This document shows positions 1 through 8,537 of a stretch of 64,000 nt of DNA, in pieces. The stretch comes from Nocardioides abyssi (GTDB lineage: Bacteria > Actinomycetota > Actinomycetes > Propionibacteriales > Nocardioidaceae). Position 1 is the first letter of the stretch; each line of letters begins with the position of its first letter. A program made the translations under genes and the position numbers. The notes beneath the pieces are model-generated. The model was not told the DNA's origin and did no database searches. It saw only the letters and a list, made by a program, of their open reading frames with translations. Where the stretch lies: assembly GCF_030412915.1 (NCBI RefSeq), contig NZ_JAUHJR010000006.1, positions 62,001-126,000 of the forward strand. Direction: 5' to 3'.

Positions 1-8
1 CCTGACAT

Positions 9-494
9 ATGACTTTCACCGTCGGCGAAACGGTTGTTTACCCGAACCACGGGGCCGCTGTCATCGAGGACATCGAGATGCGGACCATCAAGGGAGAGGA
101 CCGGCAGTACCTCGTCCTGCGGATCGTCGCCCAGCAGGACCTGGTCGTGCGCGTCCCCGCGTGCAACCTCGACCTCGTCGGAGTGCGCGACGTCGTGGAC
201 AAGGCCGGGCTGGACCGCGTGTTCGACGTCCTGCGTGCCGCGCACGTCGAGGAGCCGACCAACTGGTCGCGTCGCTACAAGGCGAACCTCGAGAAGCTGC
301 ACAGCGGCGACGTCATGAAGGTCGCCGAGGTCGTGCGCGACCTGTGGCGCCGCGAGCGTGACCGCGGCTTGTCCGCGGGCGAGAAGCGGATGCTGGCCAA
401 GGCGCGCCAGATCCTGGTCTCCGAGCTCGCGCTCGCCGAGAAGACCAACGAGGACAAGGCGGAGGCCCTCCTCGACGAGGTGCTCGCTTCCTGA
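9..494 (+). CDS. carD: CarD family transcriptional regulator
   Basis: CarD binds the RNA polymerase beta subunit and stabilises the open promoter complex at rRNA and other promoters; it is essential in mycobacteria. The 161-residue length is typical. An N-terminal Tudor-like RNAP-interacting domain (about residues 1-60) starts with [12 protein letters not shown], and a helical DNA-binding domain follows. Trp86 in [14 protein letters not shown] matches the tryptophan that wedges into the upstream edge of the transcription bubble in the mycobacterial protein. The conserved C-terminal stretch [13 protein letters not shown] is present. It starts 8 nt into the window, so its promoter is not visible. 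A strong hairpin terminator at 512-547 closes the unit. Identification is close to certain. Confidence 0.96.
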   Translation: MTFTVGETVVYPNHGAAVIEDIEMRTIKGEDRQYLVLRIVAQQDLVVRVPACNLDLVGVRDVVDKAGLDRVFDVLRAAHVEEPTNWSRRYKANLEKLHSGDVMKVAEVVRDLWRRERDRGLSAGEKRMLAKARQILVSELALAEKTNEDKAEALLDEVLAS

Positions 495-511
495 CGCCCT
501 CAGCTCCACGT

Positions 512-547
512 GCACGAGGCCCCCGGGTGATCCCGGGGGCCTCGTGC
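512..547 (+). terminator. Rho-independent-type hairpin after carD
   Basis: Perfect 16-bp inverted repeat: arm 512-527 pairs with 532-547 around a TGAT loop. It lies 18 nt after the carD stop. There is no U-tract, as is usual for actinobacterial terminators. It isolates carD from the IspD-like gene downstream. Confidence 0.85.
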
Positions 548-595
548 CGTCCCGGGGCACGCCGGCGCCTCGTCGCGGCGGCCTACGCTCGGGGC

Positions 596-1171
596 GTGGA
601 CTACGACTGGGACGACGAGGACGACCGGGTCCGGGCACTGGGGACCGTGGTGGAGGCCGAGCGCGGGTCGCTGCCCTTCGCGCTGGTCCACGGCGAGGCG
701 CTCGTCGTCGCGGCGTCCTGGGCGCTCGGGGAGGCCGGGGTGACCCTGGTCGACATCGGCACCGAGTGGGCCGGCCTCGCGGAGGCCGGCGAGCCGCTCG
801 TGCTGCACGACGCGCTGTGCCCGATGACTCCGGCCGACTTCCTGGCCGCCTGCCTGGCCCGGGCGGTCGAGCGCGACGTGGTCGTGGTCGGCACCCGCCC
901 GGTGACCGACACCGTGAAGGAGACCGGCGGCGGCTTCGTCGGCGCGACCGTCGACCGGGCCGGTCTGGTCGCGGTGACCTCCCCGGTCGTGCTGCCCGCC
1001 GGGGTGGTGGCCCAGCTCGACGGGCTGCCGTCGCTGGACTTCGTGGAGCTGGTCGAGGACCTGCGGGCGCGGTTCCCCGTCGAGCTCGCGGACGCGCCCC
1101 CCTCGGCGCGGCGGGTGACCAGCGAGGACGACGTACGGCTCCTCGAGGCGCTGACCAGCCCCGAGCGCTAG
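596..1171 (+). CDS. IspD-like protein lacking the nucleotide-binding half (probable pseudoenzyme)
   Basis: About 191 residues. The C-terminal half resembles 2-C-methyl-D-erythritol 4-phosphate cytidylyltransferase: [27 protein letters not shown] lines up in pattern with the IspD VTDTVK region, and the ending [16 protein letters not shown] with the IspD end. The glycine-rich CTP loop with its catalytic lysine and the DGARP metal site are not visible, so catalysis is unlikely. The GTG start is chosen because TACGCT at 584-589 lies 6 nt upstream, a leaderless promoter pattern repeated throughout this window; an in-frame upstream ATG at 527 falls inside the carD terminator. It converges on the genuine ispD, and the two stop codons share the tetranucleotide CTAG at 1168-1171. 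It could instead be a regulator or partner of IspD; function is unknown. Confidence 0.7.
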   Translation: MDYDWDDEDDRVRALGTVVEAERGSLPFALVHGEALVVAASWALGEAGVTLVDIGTEWAGLAEAGEPLVLHDALCPMTPADFLAACLARAVERDVVVVGTRPVTDTVKETGGGFVGATVDRAGLVAVTSPVVLPAGVVAQLDGLPSLDFVELVEDLRARFPVELADAPPSARRVTSEDDVRLLEALTSPER

Positions 1172-1887
1172 AAGCCCTCGCTCAGCGCGAGCGCCAGGTC
1201 GACGTCCTCGGGGAAGGTGATCTTGAGGTTGCGCGGCGTGCTCGGCACCGCCGCGATCCGCAGCGGGGTCCCGTCCGCCGGGTAGCGCTCGAGGCAGCTG
1301 GCGGTGTCGGTGCCCTCGAAGCCGTCGGCGTCGGCGAGGCGGTACGCCGCCAGGAGGGCGTCGGCGCGGAAGGCCTGGGGCGTCTGCACGCCGGCCAGCC
1401 CTGTGCCCAGCTCTGTGCTCGGGCGGCCCCCGCCCTGGCTGACCGGGGTGACCGGGAGGAGCCCGCCCAGCGGCACGACCGGGATCGCGCCGCCGTGCTC
1501 GCGGGCGGCGGCGATCGTGCGCGCGAACAGGTCGGGGCCGGCCAGCGGGCGGGCCCCGTCGTGCACCGCGACGACGTCGACCTCGCCGGCCTCGATCGCC
1601 GGGGCGAGCGCGCTCAGCGCCTGCCACTCCGAGGCGTGCCGGGTGGCCCCGCCGGTGACGACGCCGACCTCGCGGTCGCCCAGGTGCGGGACGACCGCGT
1701 CGGCGACGGCCTGCTCCTCGCCGGCCCGGACGACGAGCAGCACCCGCGCGACGTCGTCGAGCGCGAGCGCGTCGCGCACCGACCAGGCCAGCACCGCGGC
1801 CGGGCCGAGGGGGAGCAGCACCTTGTTGACGTCCGCGCCCACGCGCGAGCCGGACCCGGCGGCGAGGATCACGACGGCGGCAGGCAC
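1168..1887 (-). CDS. ispD: 2-C-methyl-D-erythritol 4-phosphate cytidylyltransferase
   Basis: Third step of the MEP isoprenoid pathway: it couples CTP and methylerythritol phosphate to CDP-ME. 239 residues, normal length. Visible signatures are the N-terminal CTP loop [21 protein letters not shown] with its lysine, the metal-site motif VHDGARPL near residue 110, GVQTPQAFR near 170, the GTDTASC motif, and the terminal [15 protein letters not shown]. The start is GTG at 1887; TAGCCT (complement of 1895-1900) stands 7 nt upstream, suggesting a leaderless message. ispF, which acts two steps later, lies 2 kb away on the same strand but is not co-transcribed because nirD and its partner point the other way between them. 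Confidence 0.93.
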   Translation of the reverse strand: MPAAVVILAAGSGSRVGADVNKVLLPLGPAAVLAWSVRDALALDDVARVLLVVRAGEEQAVADAVVPHLGDREVGVVTGGATRHASEWQALSALAPAIEAGEVDVVAVHDGARPLAGPDLFARTIAAAREHGGAIPVVPLGGLLPVTPVSQGGGRPSTELGTGLAGVQTPQAFRADALLAAYRLADADGFEGTDTASCLERYPADGTPLRIAAVPSTPRNLKITFPEDVDLALALSEGF

Positions 1888-1979
1888 GCGGCGCAGGCTA
1901 TCGCCCGTGCCGGCGACGATTTACACGGCTGTTGCACGACGAAACCGGCCCCGAACATCCCAGACCTAGGTTCGGCCGG

Positions 1980-2351
1980 GTGACCCCGCGAGCCGCGCAC
2001 GAGGAGTGGCAGCCGGTCTGCGCCCTCGACGAGCTCGAGGTGGAGCGCGCGGCGACCGCGCTGGTCCACGGCCAGGCCGTCGCGATCTTCCGGCTCGCCG
2101 ACGACCGGGTCTACGCGCTGGGCAACCACGACCCGTTCGCCCGAGCCGCCGACGTCGGCAAGGGCATCGCGAAGGGGATCGTGGGGCGCCGCGGCGACGT
2201 GCCGTTCGTGGCCTCGCCGGCCCACAAGCACGCCTTCGACCTGCGCACCGGCAGGTGCCTGGACGACCCGACGGCCGCCGTGCCGGTCTACGACGTCAAG
2301 GTCGTCGACGGCACGGTCCACGTCGGCCACCGCAAGGCGGTCGCGGCGTGA
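1980..2351 (+). CDS. nirD: NirD-like nitrite reductase small subunit (Rieske fold without cluster ligands)
   Basis: 123-residue Rieske-fold protein of the NirD type. The block NHDPF...GKGIAKGIVGRRGDVPFVASPAHKHAFDLRTGRCLDD is typical of the small subunit of NADH-dependent assimilatory or respiratory nitrite reductase. As in known NirD proteins, the Cys/His pairs that would ligate a Rieske cluster are absent (NHD and HKHAF take their places). The usual partner nirB is not in this window; the neighbour, overlapping by 4 nt, is a sirohydrochlorin chelatase-like gene, which fits siroheme supply. The GTG at 1980 is preferred because TAGGTT at 1967-1972 sits 7 nt before it; an in-frame upstream start at 1932 would overlap that promoter. 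Confidence 0.82.
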   Translation: MTPRAAHEEWQPVCALDELEVERAATALVHGQAVAIFRLADDRVYALGNHDPFARAADVGKGIAKGIVGRRGDVPFVASPAHKHAFDLRTGRCLDDPTAAVPVYDVKVVDGTVHVGHRKAVAA

Positions 2352-2926
2352 CCACGCTGGTGACGGTGGCCGAGGGGTCCTGCCCGGTCGCTCGCGAGGT
2401 CACCCGCCGGGCCGCCTCGGCGCTCGGCGTGCCCGCCGTCGCGACGTGGGGCGCCGACCTGCCGGCGGCGCTGCGCCGGGTGGGCGGCTCGTCCGTCGTG
2501 GTCCCGCTGCTGCTCGTCGACGACGGGGCCGTCGGCCGGGCGCTGGGCCCCCACCCGCTCCTCGCGGCCGCCCAGGCCTCCCGGCTGCTCGCGGCCGGCG
2601 CCCGCCCGGGTCGGCCGGTCGTGCTGGTCGGCACGGCGCCGGTCGCGCGGCTCGAGCGCGCCGCGACCCTGCTGGCCGACACCTGGACCGGGCCGGTGCA
2701 GGTCGCCACGCTGCACCCCGACGGTCCCGCGCCGGCCGAGGTCGTGCGGACCGGGTCGGTCGTCGCGCCGTACCTCCTCGCCCCCGGCCCCGCCCACGAC
2801 CGCATCCGCGCCGAGGCCACCGCCGCCGGCGCGGCGGTCGTGGCCGACCCGATCGGTGCGCACCGGTTCGTCGCCGACCTGGTCGCCCGCCGGTTCCGCG
2901 CGATCGTCCACGCGACCGCCGCGTGA
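2348..2926 (+). CDS. Sirohydrochlorin chelatase/CbiX-like protein
   Basis: 192 residues; GTG start overlaps the nirD stop (GTGA), so the pair is translationally coupled. The C-terminal half has the CbiX/SirB pattern: VAPYLLAPGPAHDRIRAEA followed by VADPIGAHRFVADLVARRF. CbiX enzymes insert iron or cobalt into sirohydrochlorin, and siroheme is the cofactor of nitrite and sulfite reductases, which suits the partnership with nirD. Oddity: chelatases normally begin with a strand ending in HGSRD or HGTRD, whose histidine binds the metal; here the corresponding segment reads LVTVAEGSCPVARE, with no histidine. It may be inactive as a chelatase or use another ligand. Assigned by fold pattern and context. 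Confidence 0.68.
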   Translation: MTTLVTVAEGSCPVAREVTRRAASALGVPAVATWGADLPAALRRVGGSSVVVPLLLVDDGAVGRALGPHPLLAAAQASRLLAAGARPGRPVVLVGTAPVARLERAATLLADTWTGPVQVATLHPDGPAPAEVVRTGSVVAPYLLAPGPAHDRIRAEATAAGAAVVADPIGAHRFVADLVARRFRAIVHATAA

Positions 2927-2970
2927 GGCCCGCGTGAGGGCCGGCGGTCGGGGCGACGGTCGGGGCGACG

Positions 2971-3043
2971 GTCGGGGTAGTAACGGCCGTTCCTGTCCGC
3001 CGCCGAGGTCGCCACGGACGTTCCCGACCGTTACTACCCCGAC
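2971..3043. repeat. Inverted repeat at a convergent junction
   Basis: Perfect 16-bp arms at 2971-2986 and 3028-3043 (GTCGGGGTAGTAACGG and its complement) separated by 41 nt. Immediately upstream is a tandem GGGGCGACGGTC repeat (about 2945-2980). It lies between the ends of two convergent genes, so a bidirectional terminator role is plausible. The arms carry TAG and TAA in several frames. Related in style to 55737-55797, where the arms also begin GTAGT. Confidence 0.7.
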
Positions 3044-3055
3044 GGCGGCCCAGGG

Positions 3056-3949
3056 TCAGCGGACGGCGGCGCGGGCGCCCTCGACGAGCGCGACGAGGTG
3101 CTCGGTGACCAGGTCGGGGCGCTCGAGGGGGAGGTAGTGCCCCGCGCCCGGCGCGACCAGCAGCCGCGCCCCGCGGATGCCGGAGGCCAGCCGGCGGGCG
3201 TGGGGCGGCGGGGTGAGCCGGTCGGCGCTGCCGACCAGCACGGCCGCCGGCACGTCGTCGTACGCCGCCAGGCCGGCGAGCCGCTCGTGCTGCATCAGGT
3301 CGCGGTAGAAGCCCTCCATCGTGGCCGGCGGGCAGCAGATGAGCTGGTCGGTCGCCAGGCCGGCGTCGCGCAGCCGCAGCGGCTCGCCGAAGAGCAGCCG
3401 GTTGACGACGTACCGCTCGATCGACGGCGTCCGGCGCCGCTCGCGCCGGGTGAGGTGGCGGGCCCGCCACGCGAGGACGTGCGGAATCGCCCGCTTCGCC
3501 GCCGGACCGACCTCGGGGAGGCCGAGGGTGACCGTGCCGAGGTCGCCGGAGGAGGTCGAGACGAAGAGCAGGCCGCGGACCCGGTGGACCAGGTCCGGGC
3601 GCACCTCGGGCAGCGCCATCAGCGTCATCCCGCCGATCGAGTGGCCGGCGAGGACGAGGGGGCCGTCGGCGGCGTGCGCGTCGACGACCGCGCCGAGGTC
3701 GCGCGCGAGGTGCTCGATCGTGCACGCCTCGAGCGGCGCGACCTGCGACCGGCCGTGGCCGCGGGCGTCCCAGGTGACGACGCGGAGGTCGGTGCCGTAG
3801 CGGTCCATCAGGTCGCGCACCTGGTAGTGCCAGTCCTCCTCGTCGGCGGTCCAGCAGTGCGCGAGGAGCACGGTGAGGGCGGCGTCCTCGCGGCCGTGCG
3901 TGGTGACGTGGAGCCCGAGCCCGTCGTGGGTGGTGAGCGTGTGCCTCAC
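3056..3949 (-). CDS. Alpha/beta hydrolase
   Basis: 297 residues with the alpha/beta hydrolase order: [13 protein letters not shown] oxyanion region, WDARGHGRS, nucleophile elbow [11 protein letters not shown] (Ser), [12 protein letters not shown] acid region and [11 protein letters not shown] with the catalytic histidine. Many relatives are esterases or haloalkane/epoxide hydrolase-like; the substrate cannot be read from sequence. Start GTG at 3949 overlaps the ispF stop by 4 nt (GTGA), so it is the second gene of an ispF operon. No signal peptide is seen, so it is probably cytoplasmic. Confidence 0.85.
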   Translation of the reverse strand: MRHTLTTHDGLGLHVTTHGREDAALTVLLAHCWTADEEDWHYQVRDLMDRYGTDLRVVTWDARGHGRSQVAPLEACTIEHLARDLGAVVDAHAADGPLVLAGHSIGGMTLMALPEVRPDLVHRVRGLLFVSTSSGDLGTVTLGLPEVGPAAKRAIPHVLAWRARHLTRRERRRTPSIERYVVNRLLFGEPLRLRDAGLATDQLICCPPATMEGFYRDLMQHERLAGLAAYDDVPAAVLVGSADRLTPPPHARRLASGIRGARLLVAPGAGHYLPLERPDLVTEHLVALVEGARAAVR

Positions 3950-4443
3950 GCGTCCTCCTTCACCAGCAGGGCCGTGGCGACGGCGGCGACCCCCTCGCCC
4001 CGGCCGGTGAGGCCGAGGCCGTCGGTGGTGGTGGCCGAGACGGTGACCGGGGCGTCGAGGGCGGCCGACAGCGCGGCCTCGGCCTCGGCGCGGCGGGGGC
4101 CGAGCTTCGGGCGGTTGCCGATCACCTGCACGGCGACGTTGCCGACCTCCCAGCCGGCTGCGCGCACGCGGCGGGCGGTCTCGCCGAGCAGGGTCGCGCC
4201 GGAGGCGCCGGCCCACGCGGGCTCGGCGGTGCCGAAGTTCGACCCCAGGTCGCCGAGGCCGGCCGCGGACAGCAGCGCGTCGCAGGCGGCGTGAGCGGCG
4301 ACGTCGGCGTCGGAGTGGCCCTCCAGGCCCTGCGGCTCGTCGGGCCAGGCCAGCCCGGCCAGGTGCATCGGCACCCCGTCGACGAGTCGGTGGACGTCGG
4401 TGCCGGTCCCGACGCGGATCCGGCCTGCGAGGTTCGGTGGCAC
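3946..4443 (-). CDS. ispF: 2-C-methyl-D-erythritol 2,4-cyclodiphosphate synthase
   Basis: Fifth MEP-pathway enzyme, converting CDP-ME 2-phosphate to the cyclic diphosphate. 165 residues, normal length. Metal-site motif [12 protein letters not shown] at the N terminus (D-x-H), the second site [26 protein letters not shown], and the late motif [23 protein letters not shown] are all present. The GTG start at 4443 is preceded at 6 nt by CATGAT (complement of 4450-4455), a near-consensus -10 that would give a leaderless mRNA. It is divergent from the molybdopterin oxidase and coupled to the hydrolase downstream. Confidence 0.95.
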   Translation of the reverse strand: MPPNLAGRIRVGTGTDVHRLVDGVPMHLAGLAWPDEPQGLEGHSDADVAAHAACDALLSAAGLGDLGSNFGTAEPAWAGASGATLLGETARRVRAAGWEVGNVAVQVIGNRPKLGPRRAEAEAALSAALDAPVTVSATTTDGLGLTGRGEGVAAVATALLVKEDA

Positions 4444-4475
4444 GCCGCGATCATGCCTGAGGGATGATCGGGCCC

Positions 4476-6038
4476 GTGCGGACGTCTCGCGGTGCGTGGT
4501 CGGTCGCAGGACTGGTGGCAGGTGTCGCCGGTCTTGCGACGTCGTACTGCGTCGCCATGGTGATGACGATCCGCGACTCCCCGGTCGTGGCGGTGGTCGA
4601 GCAGGTCATCAAGCTCGTGCCCGGCGGCGTCACCGAGAAGGCGATCCGCCTGCTCGGCGCGCTCGACAAGCCGCTGCTCGTGCTCGTCGTGCTGCTCGCG
4701 ATCGGCGCCGCCTTCGCCTGGGCCGGCCGGCTGGCGCGACGGTCGTGGTGGCGGCCGCTGCTGGTGTACGTCGTGCTGGCGGCCGTCGGCGCGGCGGCCG
4801 TGCTGCGCCAGCGCGGCGCCGGCGCGGTCGACCTGCTGCCCGTCGGGGTCGGCCTCGGCACCTGGGTCGTCGCGCTGACCGTGCTGGTCGAGCCGCTGCG
4901 TCGGGCCGAGCTGGTCGACGCCGCCGCCACCGAGCGCGACGCCGCCGGCGACCTCCCCGCGCTCAGCCGCCACACCCGTCGCGGCTTCGTGCTCCGCGCC
5001 GGGCTGCTCACCGCGGTGGGCGGGGCGCTCGCGGTCTTCGGCCGCTCGGTCGGGCAGGGCCGCCGCGCGGTCGAGAAGACCCGCCGGCTGCTCAAGCTCG
5101 ATGGGGTCACCGAGGGCCAGGTGCCGGTGCGGGCGCGGGTCGACCTCGACGAGATCACCCCGTGGCGCACCCCGAACGACGACTTCTACCTCATCCACAC
5201 CGCGCTGGTGGTGCCCGCGATCGCACCGACCGACTGGACGCTGCGGATCACCGGCATGGTCGACCGGCCGCTCGAGATCACCTACGCCGAGCTGGTGCAG
5301 CGCGAGATCACCGAGTCGTGGGTGACGCTCACCTGCGTCTCCAACGAGGTCGGCGGTGACCTGGTCGGCAACGCCTGGTGGAGCGGCGTACGCCTCGCCG
5401 ACCTGCTCGCCGAGGTCGGCGTGCAGGAGGGCGCCGACGCCGTCAAGCAGACCTCCGACGACGGCTGGACCTGCGGCACCCCGCTCGAGGCGCTCACCGA
5501 CGACCGCGGCGCGATGCTCGCCGTCGCGATGAACGGCCGGCCGCTCCCGGTCGAGCACGGCTTCCCCGTGCGGACCGTCGTGCCCGGCCTCTACGGCTAC
5601 GTGTCGGCGACCAAGTGGGTGCGCGAGCTCGAGGTGACCCGCTTCGAGGACTTCGAGGCCTACTGGACCGGCAAGGGCTGGGCCGAGCGCGGCCCGATCA
5701 AGCTCGCCTCCCGCGTCGACGTTCCTCGCTCGGGCGCCGAGGTGCTGGCGGGGACCGTGCGGTTCGGCGGCGTCGCCTGGGCGCAGACCACCGGTGTCGC
5801 GGCCGTCGAGATCGCCCTCGACGGCGGCGCCTGGGAGCCGGTCGAGGTCGCGGACCCCGGCACCGACGACACCTGGGTGCAGTGGGTCGGCGAGCTCGAC
5901 GTCGAGGAGGGCGAGCACGTCGTGCGGGTGCGGATGACCGACAAGGCCGGCACCGTGCAGACCAGCGTCGAGGCCGCGCCCGCCCCCGACGGCGCGTCGG
6001 GCTGGCACGAGCGGTCGTTCCGGGCGGTCTCGTCGTGA
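4476..6038 (+). CDS. Membrane-anchored molybdopterin-dependent oxidoreductase (sulfite oxidase/YedY fold)
   Basis: About 520 residues. An N-terminal membrane part (roughly residues 1-190) has about four to five hydrophobic segments; after an Arg-Arg pair ([11 protein letters not shown]) a last helix leads to the oxidase domain. The molybdopterin domain contains [14 protein letters not shown], the conserved cysteine that ligates molybdenum near residue 287 ([11 protein letters not shown]), [11 protein letters not shown], and a C-terminal Mo-co dimerisation domain from about 410 ending WHERSF. The active site probably faces outside. GTG 4476 follows GATGAT at 4463-4468 by 7 nt; ATG 4464 in frame is an alternative start. 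The downstream SDR overlaps by 4 nt. Electron partner and substrate are unknown. Confidence 0.88.
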   Translation: MRTSRGAWSVAGLVAGVAGLATSYCVAMVMTIRDSPVVAVVEQVIKLVPGGVTEKAIRLLGALDKPLLVLVVLLAIGAAFAWAGRLARRSWWRPLLVYVVLAAVGAAAVLRQRGAGAVDLLPVGVGLGTWVVALTVLVEPLRRAELVDAAATERDAAGDLPALSRHTRRGFVLRAGLLTAVGGALAVFGRSVGQGRRAVEKTRRLLKLDGVTEGQVPVRARVDLDEITPWRTPNDDFYLIHTALVVPAIAPTDWTLRITGMVDRPLEITYAELVQREITESWVTLTCVSNEVGGDLVGNAWWSGVRLADLLAEVGVQEGADAVKQTSDDGWTCGTPLEALTDDRGAMLAVAMNGRPLPVEHGFPVRTVVPGLYGYVSATKWVRELEVTRFEDFEAYWTGKGWAERGPIKLASRVDVPRSGAEVLAGTVRFGGVAWAQTTGVAAVEIALDGGAWEPVEVADPGTDDTWVQWVGELDVEEGEHVVRVRMTDKAGTVQTSVEAAPAPDGASGWHERSFRAVSS

Positions 6039-6868
6039 CCGCGCCCGCCGACCCGGCGCGCGACTTCGCCGGCCGGCCCGGGTGCGCGCTGGTCGTCGGC
6101 GGCAGCGGGGGGATCGGCCTGGCCGTGGTGCGGCTGCTCGCCGCGCGCGGGTCGGCCGTCGCGCTGACCTACCGGTCCCGCCCGGATGCTGCCGAGGCGG
6201 CCGTCGCCGTCGCTCGCGAGCACGACGTCCGTGCCTCCGCACACGCGCTCGACCTCGGCTCTGACGAGGCTGCTGTCGCCGCTTCTGCGCTTGTCGGTGA
6301 GGTCGTGGCCGAGCGCGGCGGGCTGCACACGCTCGTGCACGCCGCAGGCCCGCACGTGCCGATGACCCACCTCTCGACGGTCTCCCCGGTCGCGATGGCC
6401 GCGCAGCTGCAGGCCGACGCCGCAGGCTTCTTCGCCGTCGTCCAGCCGGCGCTGCCGCACCTGCGTGCCGCGGCAGCCGGATCGGGAGCGGGCGGCTCCG
6501 GGGCCGGTGCCTCGGTGGTCGCGGTGACCACCGCCGCGACCTCGCGCTTCCCGGTCCGCGACGGGTTGTCCTCCGCGCCCAAGGCCGCGGTCGAGGCGAT
6601 GGTGCGGGCGCTCGCGGTCGAGGAGGGGCGGTACGGCGTGCGCGTCAACGCCGTCGGCCCCGGCATGCTCACCGACGGCATGGCCGCGCGGCTCATCGGC
6701 ACCGGCGAGCTCGACGACGCCGCGCTCGCCGTCACCCGCCGCAACATCCCGCTGCGCCGGTTCGGCTCCGCCGACGACGTCGCCGAGGCGGTCTGCTTCC
6801 TCGCCTCCGACCGGGCCGGGTTCGTCTCCGGCCAGAAGCTCGACGTCGACGGGGGCTACTCGGCTTAG
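6035..6868 (+). CDS. SDR-family oxidoreductase with altered active site
   Basis: 277 residues of the short-chain dehydrogenase fold, coupled to the molybdopterin oxidase by a GTGA overlap. The cofactor loop VVGGSGGIGLAVV replaces the usual TGxxxGIG. The normally conserved NNAG is LVHAAG. The catalytic YxxxK is changed: the lysine is kept in SSAPKAAVEAM but the position four residues before it is serine. C-terminal features RVNAVGPGMLTDGM and FVSGQKLDVDGGYS are typical FabG/enoyl-reductase-like. Loss of the tyrosine suggests either an unusual mechanism or a non-catalytic role. Sits at the end of a two-gene unit. Confidence 0.82.
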   Translation: MTAPADPARDFAGRPGCALVVGGSGGIGLAVVRLLAARGSAVALTYRSRPDAAEAAVAVAREHDVRASAHALDLGSDEAAVAASALVGEVVAERGGLHTLVHAAGPHVPMTHLSTVSPVAMAAQLQADAAGFFAVVQPALPHLRAAAAGSGAGGSGAGASVVAVTTAATSRFPVRDGLSSAPKAAVEAMVRALAVEEGRYGVRVNAVGPGMLTDGMAARLIGTGELDDAALAVTRRNIPLRRFGSADDVAEAVCFLASDRAGFVSGQKLDVDGGYSA

Positions 6869-6888
6869 GTCGGCTCGGGCTGCGGGTT

Positions 6889-7012
6889 CATCAAGGTATG
6901 CAGGGAAACCGACGCCTGCGGTGGTGTCGGTTCGTCTGCATACCTTGATGGAGCGTCACTCCCCACGGTGGATTCACACGGGGGAGTGACGGTTCGTCTG
7001 CATACCTTGATG
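6889..7012. repeat. Nested inverted-repeat element at a convergent junction
   Basis: A 15-nt word at 6889-6903 (CATCAAGGTATGCAG) recurs inverted twice, at 6936-6950 and 6998-7012. Between the first two copies lies a 7-bp stem (6907-6913 with 6926-6932), and between the second and third a 10-bp stem (6955-6964 with 6981-6990). The region can form alternative hairpins. It fills the gap between a plus-strand SDR and a minus-strand secreted protein. Beyond it, 7055-7120 holds GC-rich sequence with no gene. Confidence 0.75.
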
Positions 7013-7120
7013 AAGCGACGCCTCCGCCCCAGCCCGCCGCGCGCGGACCGGCGGGTCTCGAGACAGGCGCTGCGCGCCTTCCTCGACCAGCCGGCCGGGT
7101 GGAGGGGCGGAGGGGGCGGG

Positions 7121-8419
7121 CTACCAGGTGCCGTTGGACGCCGGGAGCGGGTGGGCGTCGTCGCGGATGACGTAGGCGAGGCCGCCGGAGCGGGGGAGCC
7201 AGGCGTTCTCGAGCTGGCCGCGGTCGTAGGTGCGGCGGACACCGGCGTTGGTGGGGGCGGCGGGGTCGTTGACGACCACGTCGCCGGCCTGGGTGAAGCC
7301 GACGATGACCAGCAGGTGGCCGTTGGTCGCCGAGATCGGGGCGCCGGACAGCTGGCCGCGCCCGAACGACACCGACACGACGACGGGGATGCCCGCCTTG
7401 ACGAGCCGCTCGGCCTCGCGGAGCGACCGCAGCCGGGTGACGAACGCGTGGCCGGCCAGCGGGGCGGCGTACGCGGTGTTGAAGGGCCAGTTGCCGGTGC
7501 CGCGGTACGCCGCGTCGTACGTCATCCGCGCGGCGTGGTCGACCCACGGGTCGGGGTGGCCGGAGCCGACCCAGGCGCGGTCGGCCGCGGCGGGCAGCGC
7601 GCCGTAGTAGCCGAGCACCATCGAGGTGGACGTCGGCGAGCACCACGCCTCGCCGCCGTTGCCCCACTGCGGGGAGTGGCCCTGGTGGATCATCTGGCTG
7701 TAGCGCGGCACGTCGAGGGTGATGCCGCGGGCGACGCCGGGCTTCGAGGTGGCGACCGGGCCCGCGGGCAGCCGTGAGGCGACCGCGCCGACGGTGTCGA
7801 GGGTGGCCTTCGCCTTCGTGCCGGCGCGGCGCGCCAGCGAGACGCGCAGCTGGTAGGACGCGATGCCGCGCGAGGCCTTCCACGTGTCGACGTTGACGTC
7901 GGCGAGGTCGTCGCCCTGGACGCCGACGCTGGTGCGCAAGGTGTGCTCGTCGCCGGAGGTCCAGCGACCGAGCACGTCCCAGCTGGACTGCCCGCCGCCG
8001 GCGGCGCGGCCGCGCACCGACACCTCGATCCAGCTGTCGCCGGTCGTGGTCGCCGACCAGGAGCCGATCAGCTCGGTGAGCGCGAAGCCGGGCTTGGTCC
8101 ACGGGGAGAGCCAGTGCCCGACGTCGTACGTCGTCCCGTCGACCTTGCGGCGGCCCTGGGCGGCCTTGGTCTGCACGACGGTCCCGCGGGTGACCCGGGT
8201 CTTCACGAGCCGGCCGCTGCGCAGCTCGGCGGGGGTGTCCCACTGCTCGTAGGCGATCTTCCGCGCGGCCGCCTTGCCGGTGGGGGCGGCCGGGGCGGCC
8301 AGCGCGGTGGGCGCCGCCGCGGGCCCGGTCATGGGCTCGGGGGCTGCGGACGCAGCCGGGACGGGCGCGAGGAACGCGCCGGTGAGGGCCAGGGGAAGGA
8401 GGGGGAGGAGCCGCCGCAT
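7121..8419 (-). CDS. Secreted C39-like peptidase family protein
   Basis: 432 residues with a clear Sec signal (MRRLLPLLPLALTGAFLAP, cleavage near ASA/APE). A beta-rich middle domain (about 60-235) precedes a papain-like C39_2 domain (about 240-430). The nucleophile is in NGGEAWCSPTSTSMVLGYYG, the histidine in TNGHLLVIVGF, and the acidic residue in VVNDPAAPT. It is probably an exported cysteine peptidase or cell-wall-associated enzyme; the target is unknown. The ATG start at 8419 is supported by TACCGT (complement of 8426-8431) 6 nt upstream, which suggests a leaderless transcript. It is divergent from cysS. Confidence 0.85.
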   Translation of the reverse strand: MRRLLPLLPLALTGAFLAPVPAASAAPEPMTGPAAAPTALAAPAAPTGKAAARKIAYEQWDTPAELRSGRLVKTRVTRGTVVQTKAAQGRRKVDGTTYDVGHWLSPWTKPGFALTELIGSWSATTTGDSWIEVSVRGRAAGGGQSSWDVLGRWTSGDEHTLRTSVGVQGDDLADVNVDTWKASRGIASYQLRVSLARRAGTKAKATLDTVGAVASRLPAGPVATSKPGVARGITLDVPRYSQMIHQGHSPQWGNGGEAWCSPTSTSMVLGYYGALPAAADRAWVGSGHPDPWVDHAARMTYDAAYRGTGNWPFNTAYAAPLAGHAFVTRLRSLREAERLVKAGIPVVVSVSFGRGQLSGAPISATNGHLLVIVGFTQAGDVVVNDPAAPTNAGVRRTYDRGQLENAWLPRSGGLAYVIRDDAHPLPASNGTW

Positions 8420-8537
8420 GGCTCCACGGTAGGTCACATCAGCCCCACCAGCCACAGGCGTGACGCAAGCGTGACGCGACGGCCGGGCCGTCGGTCGCGA
8501 TGCGGGCCGCACCCCGCCGCGTCCCTAGACTGGCCGG

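Noticed and set aside
500-1627. Minus-strand frame of 375 codons over the IspD-like gene and ispD
   Set aside because: Shadow frame: rich in Arg, Gly, Pro and Ala with no domain; overlaps two coherent genes.
4464-4476. ATG 4464 as sole start of the molybdenum oxidase
   Set aside because: It would place the -10-like GATGAT inside the coding sequence; GTG 4476 fits the spacing seen elsewhere. Kept only as an alternative.
7059-7088. Insertion-sequence end
   Set aside because: Only a short fragment resembling a common intergenic repeat; no transposase or target duplication.
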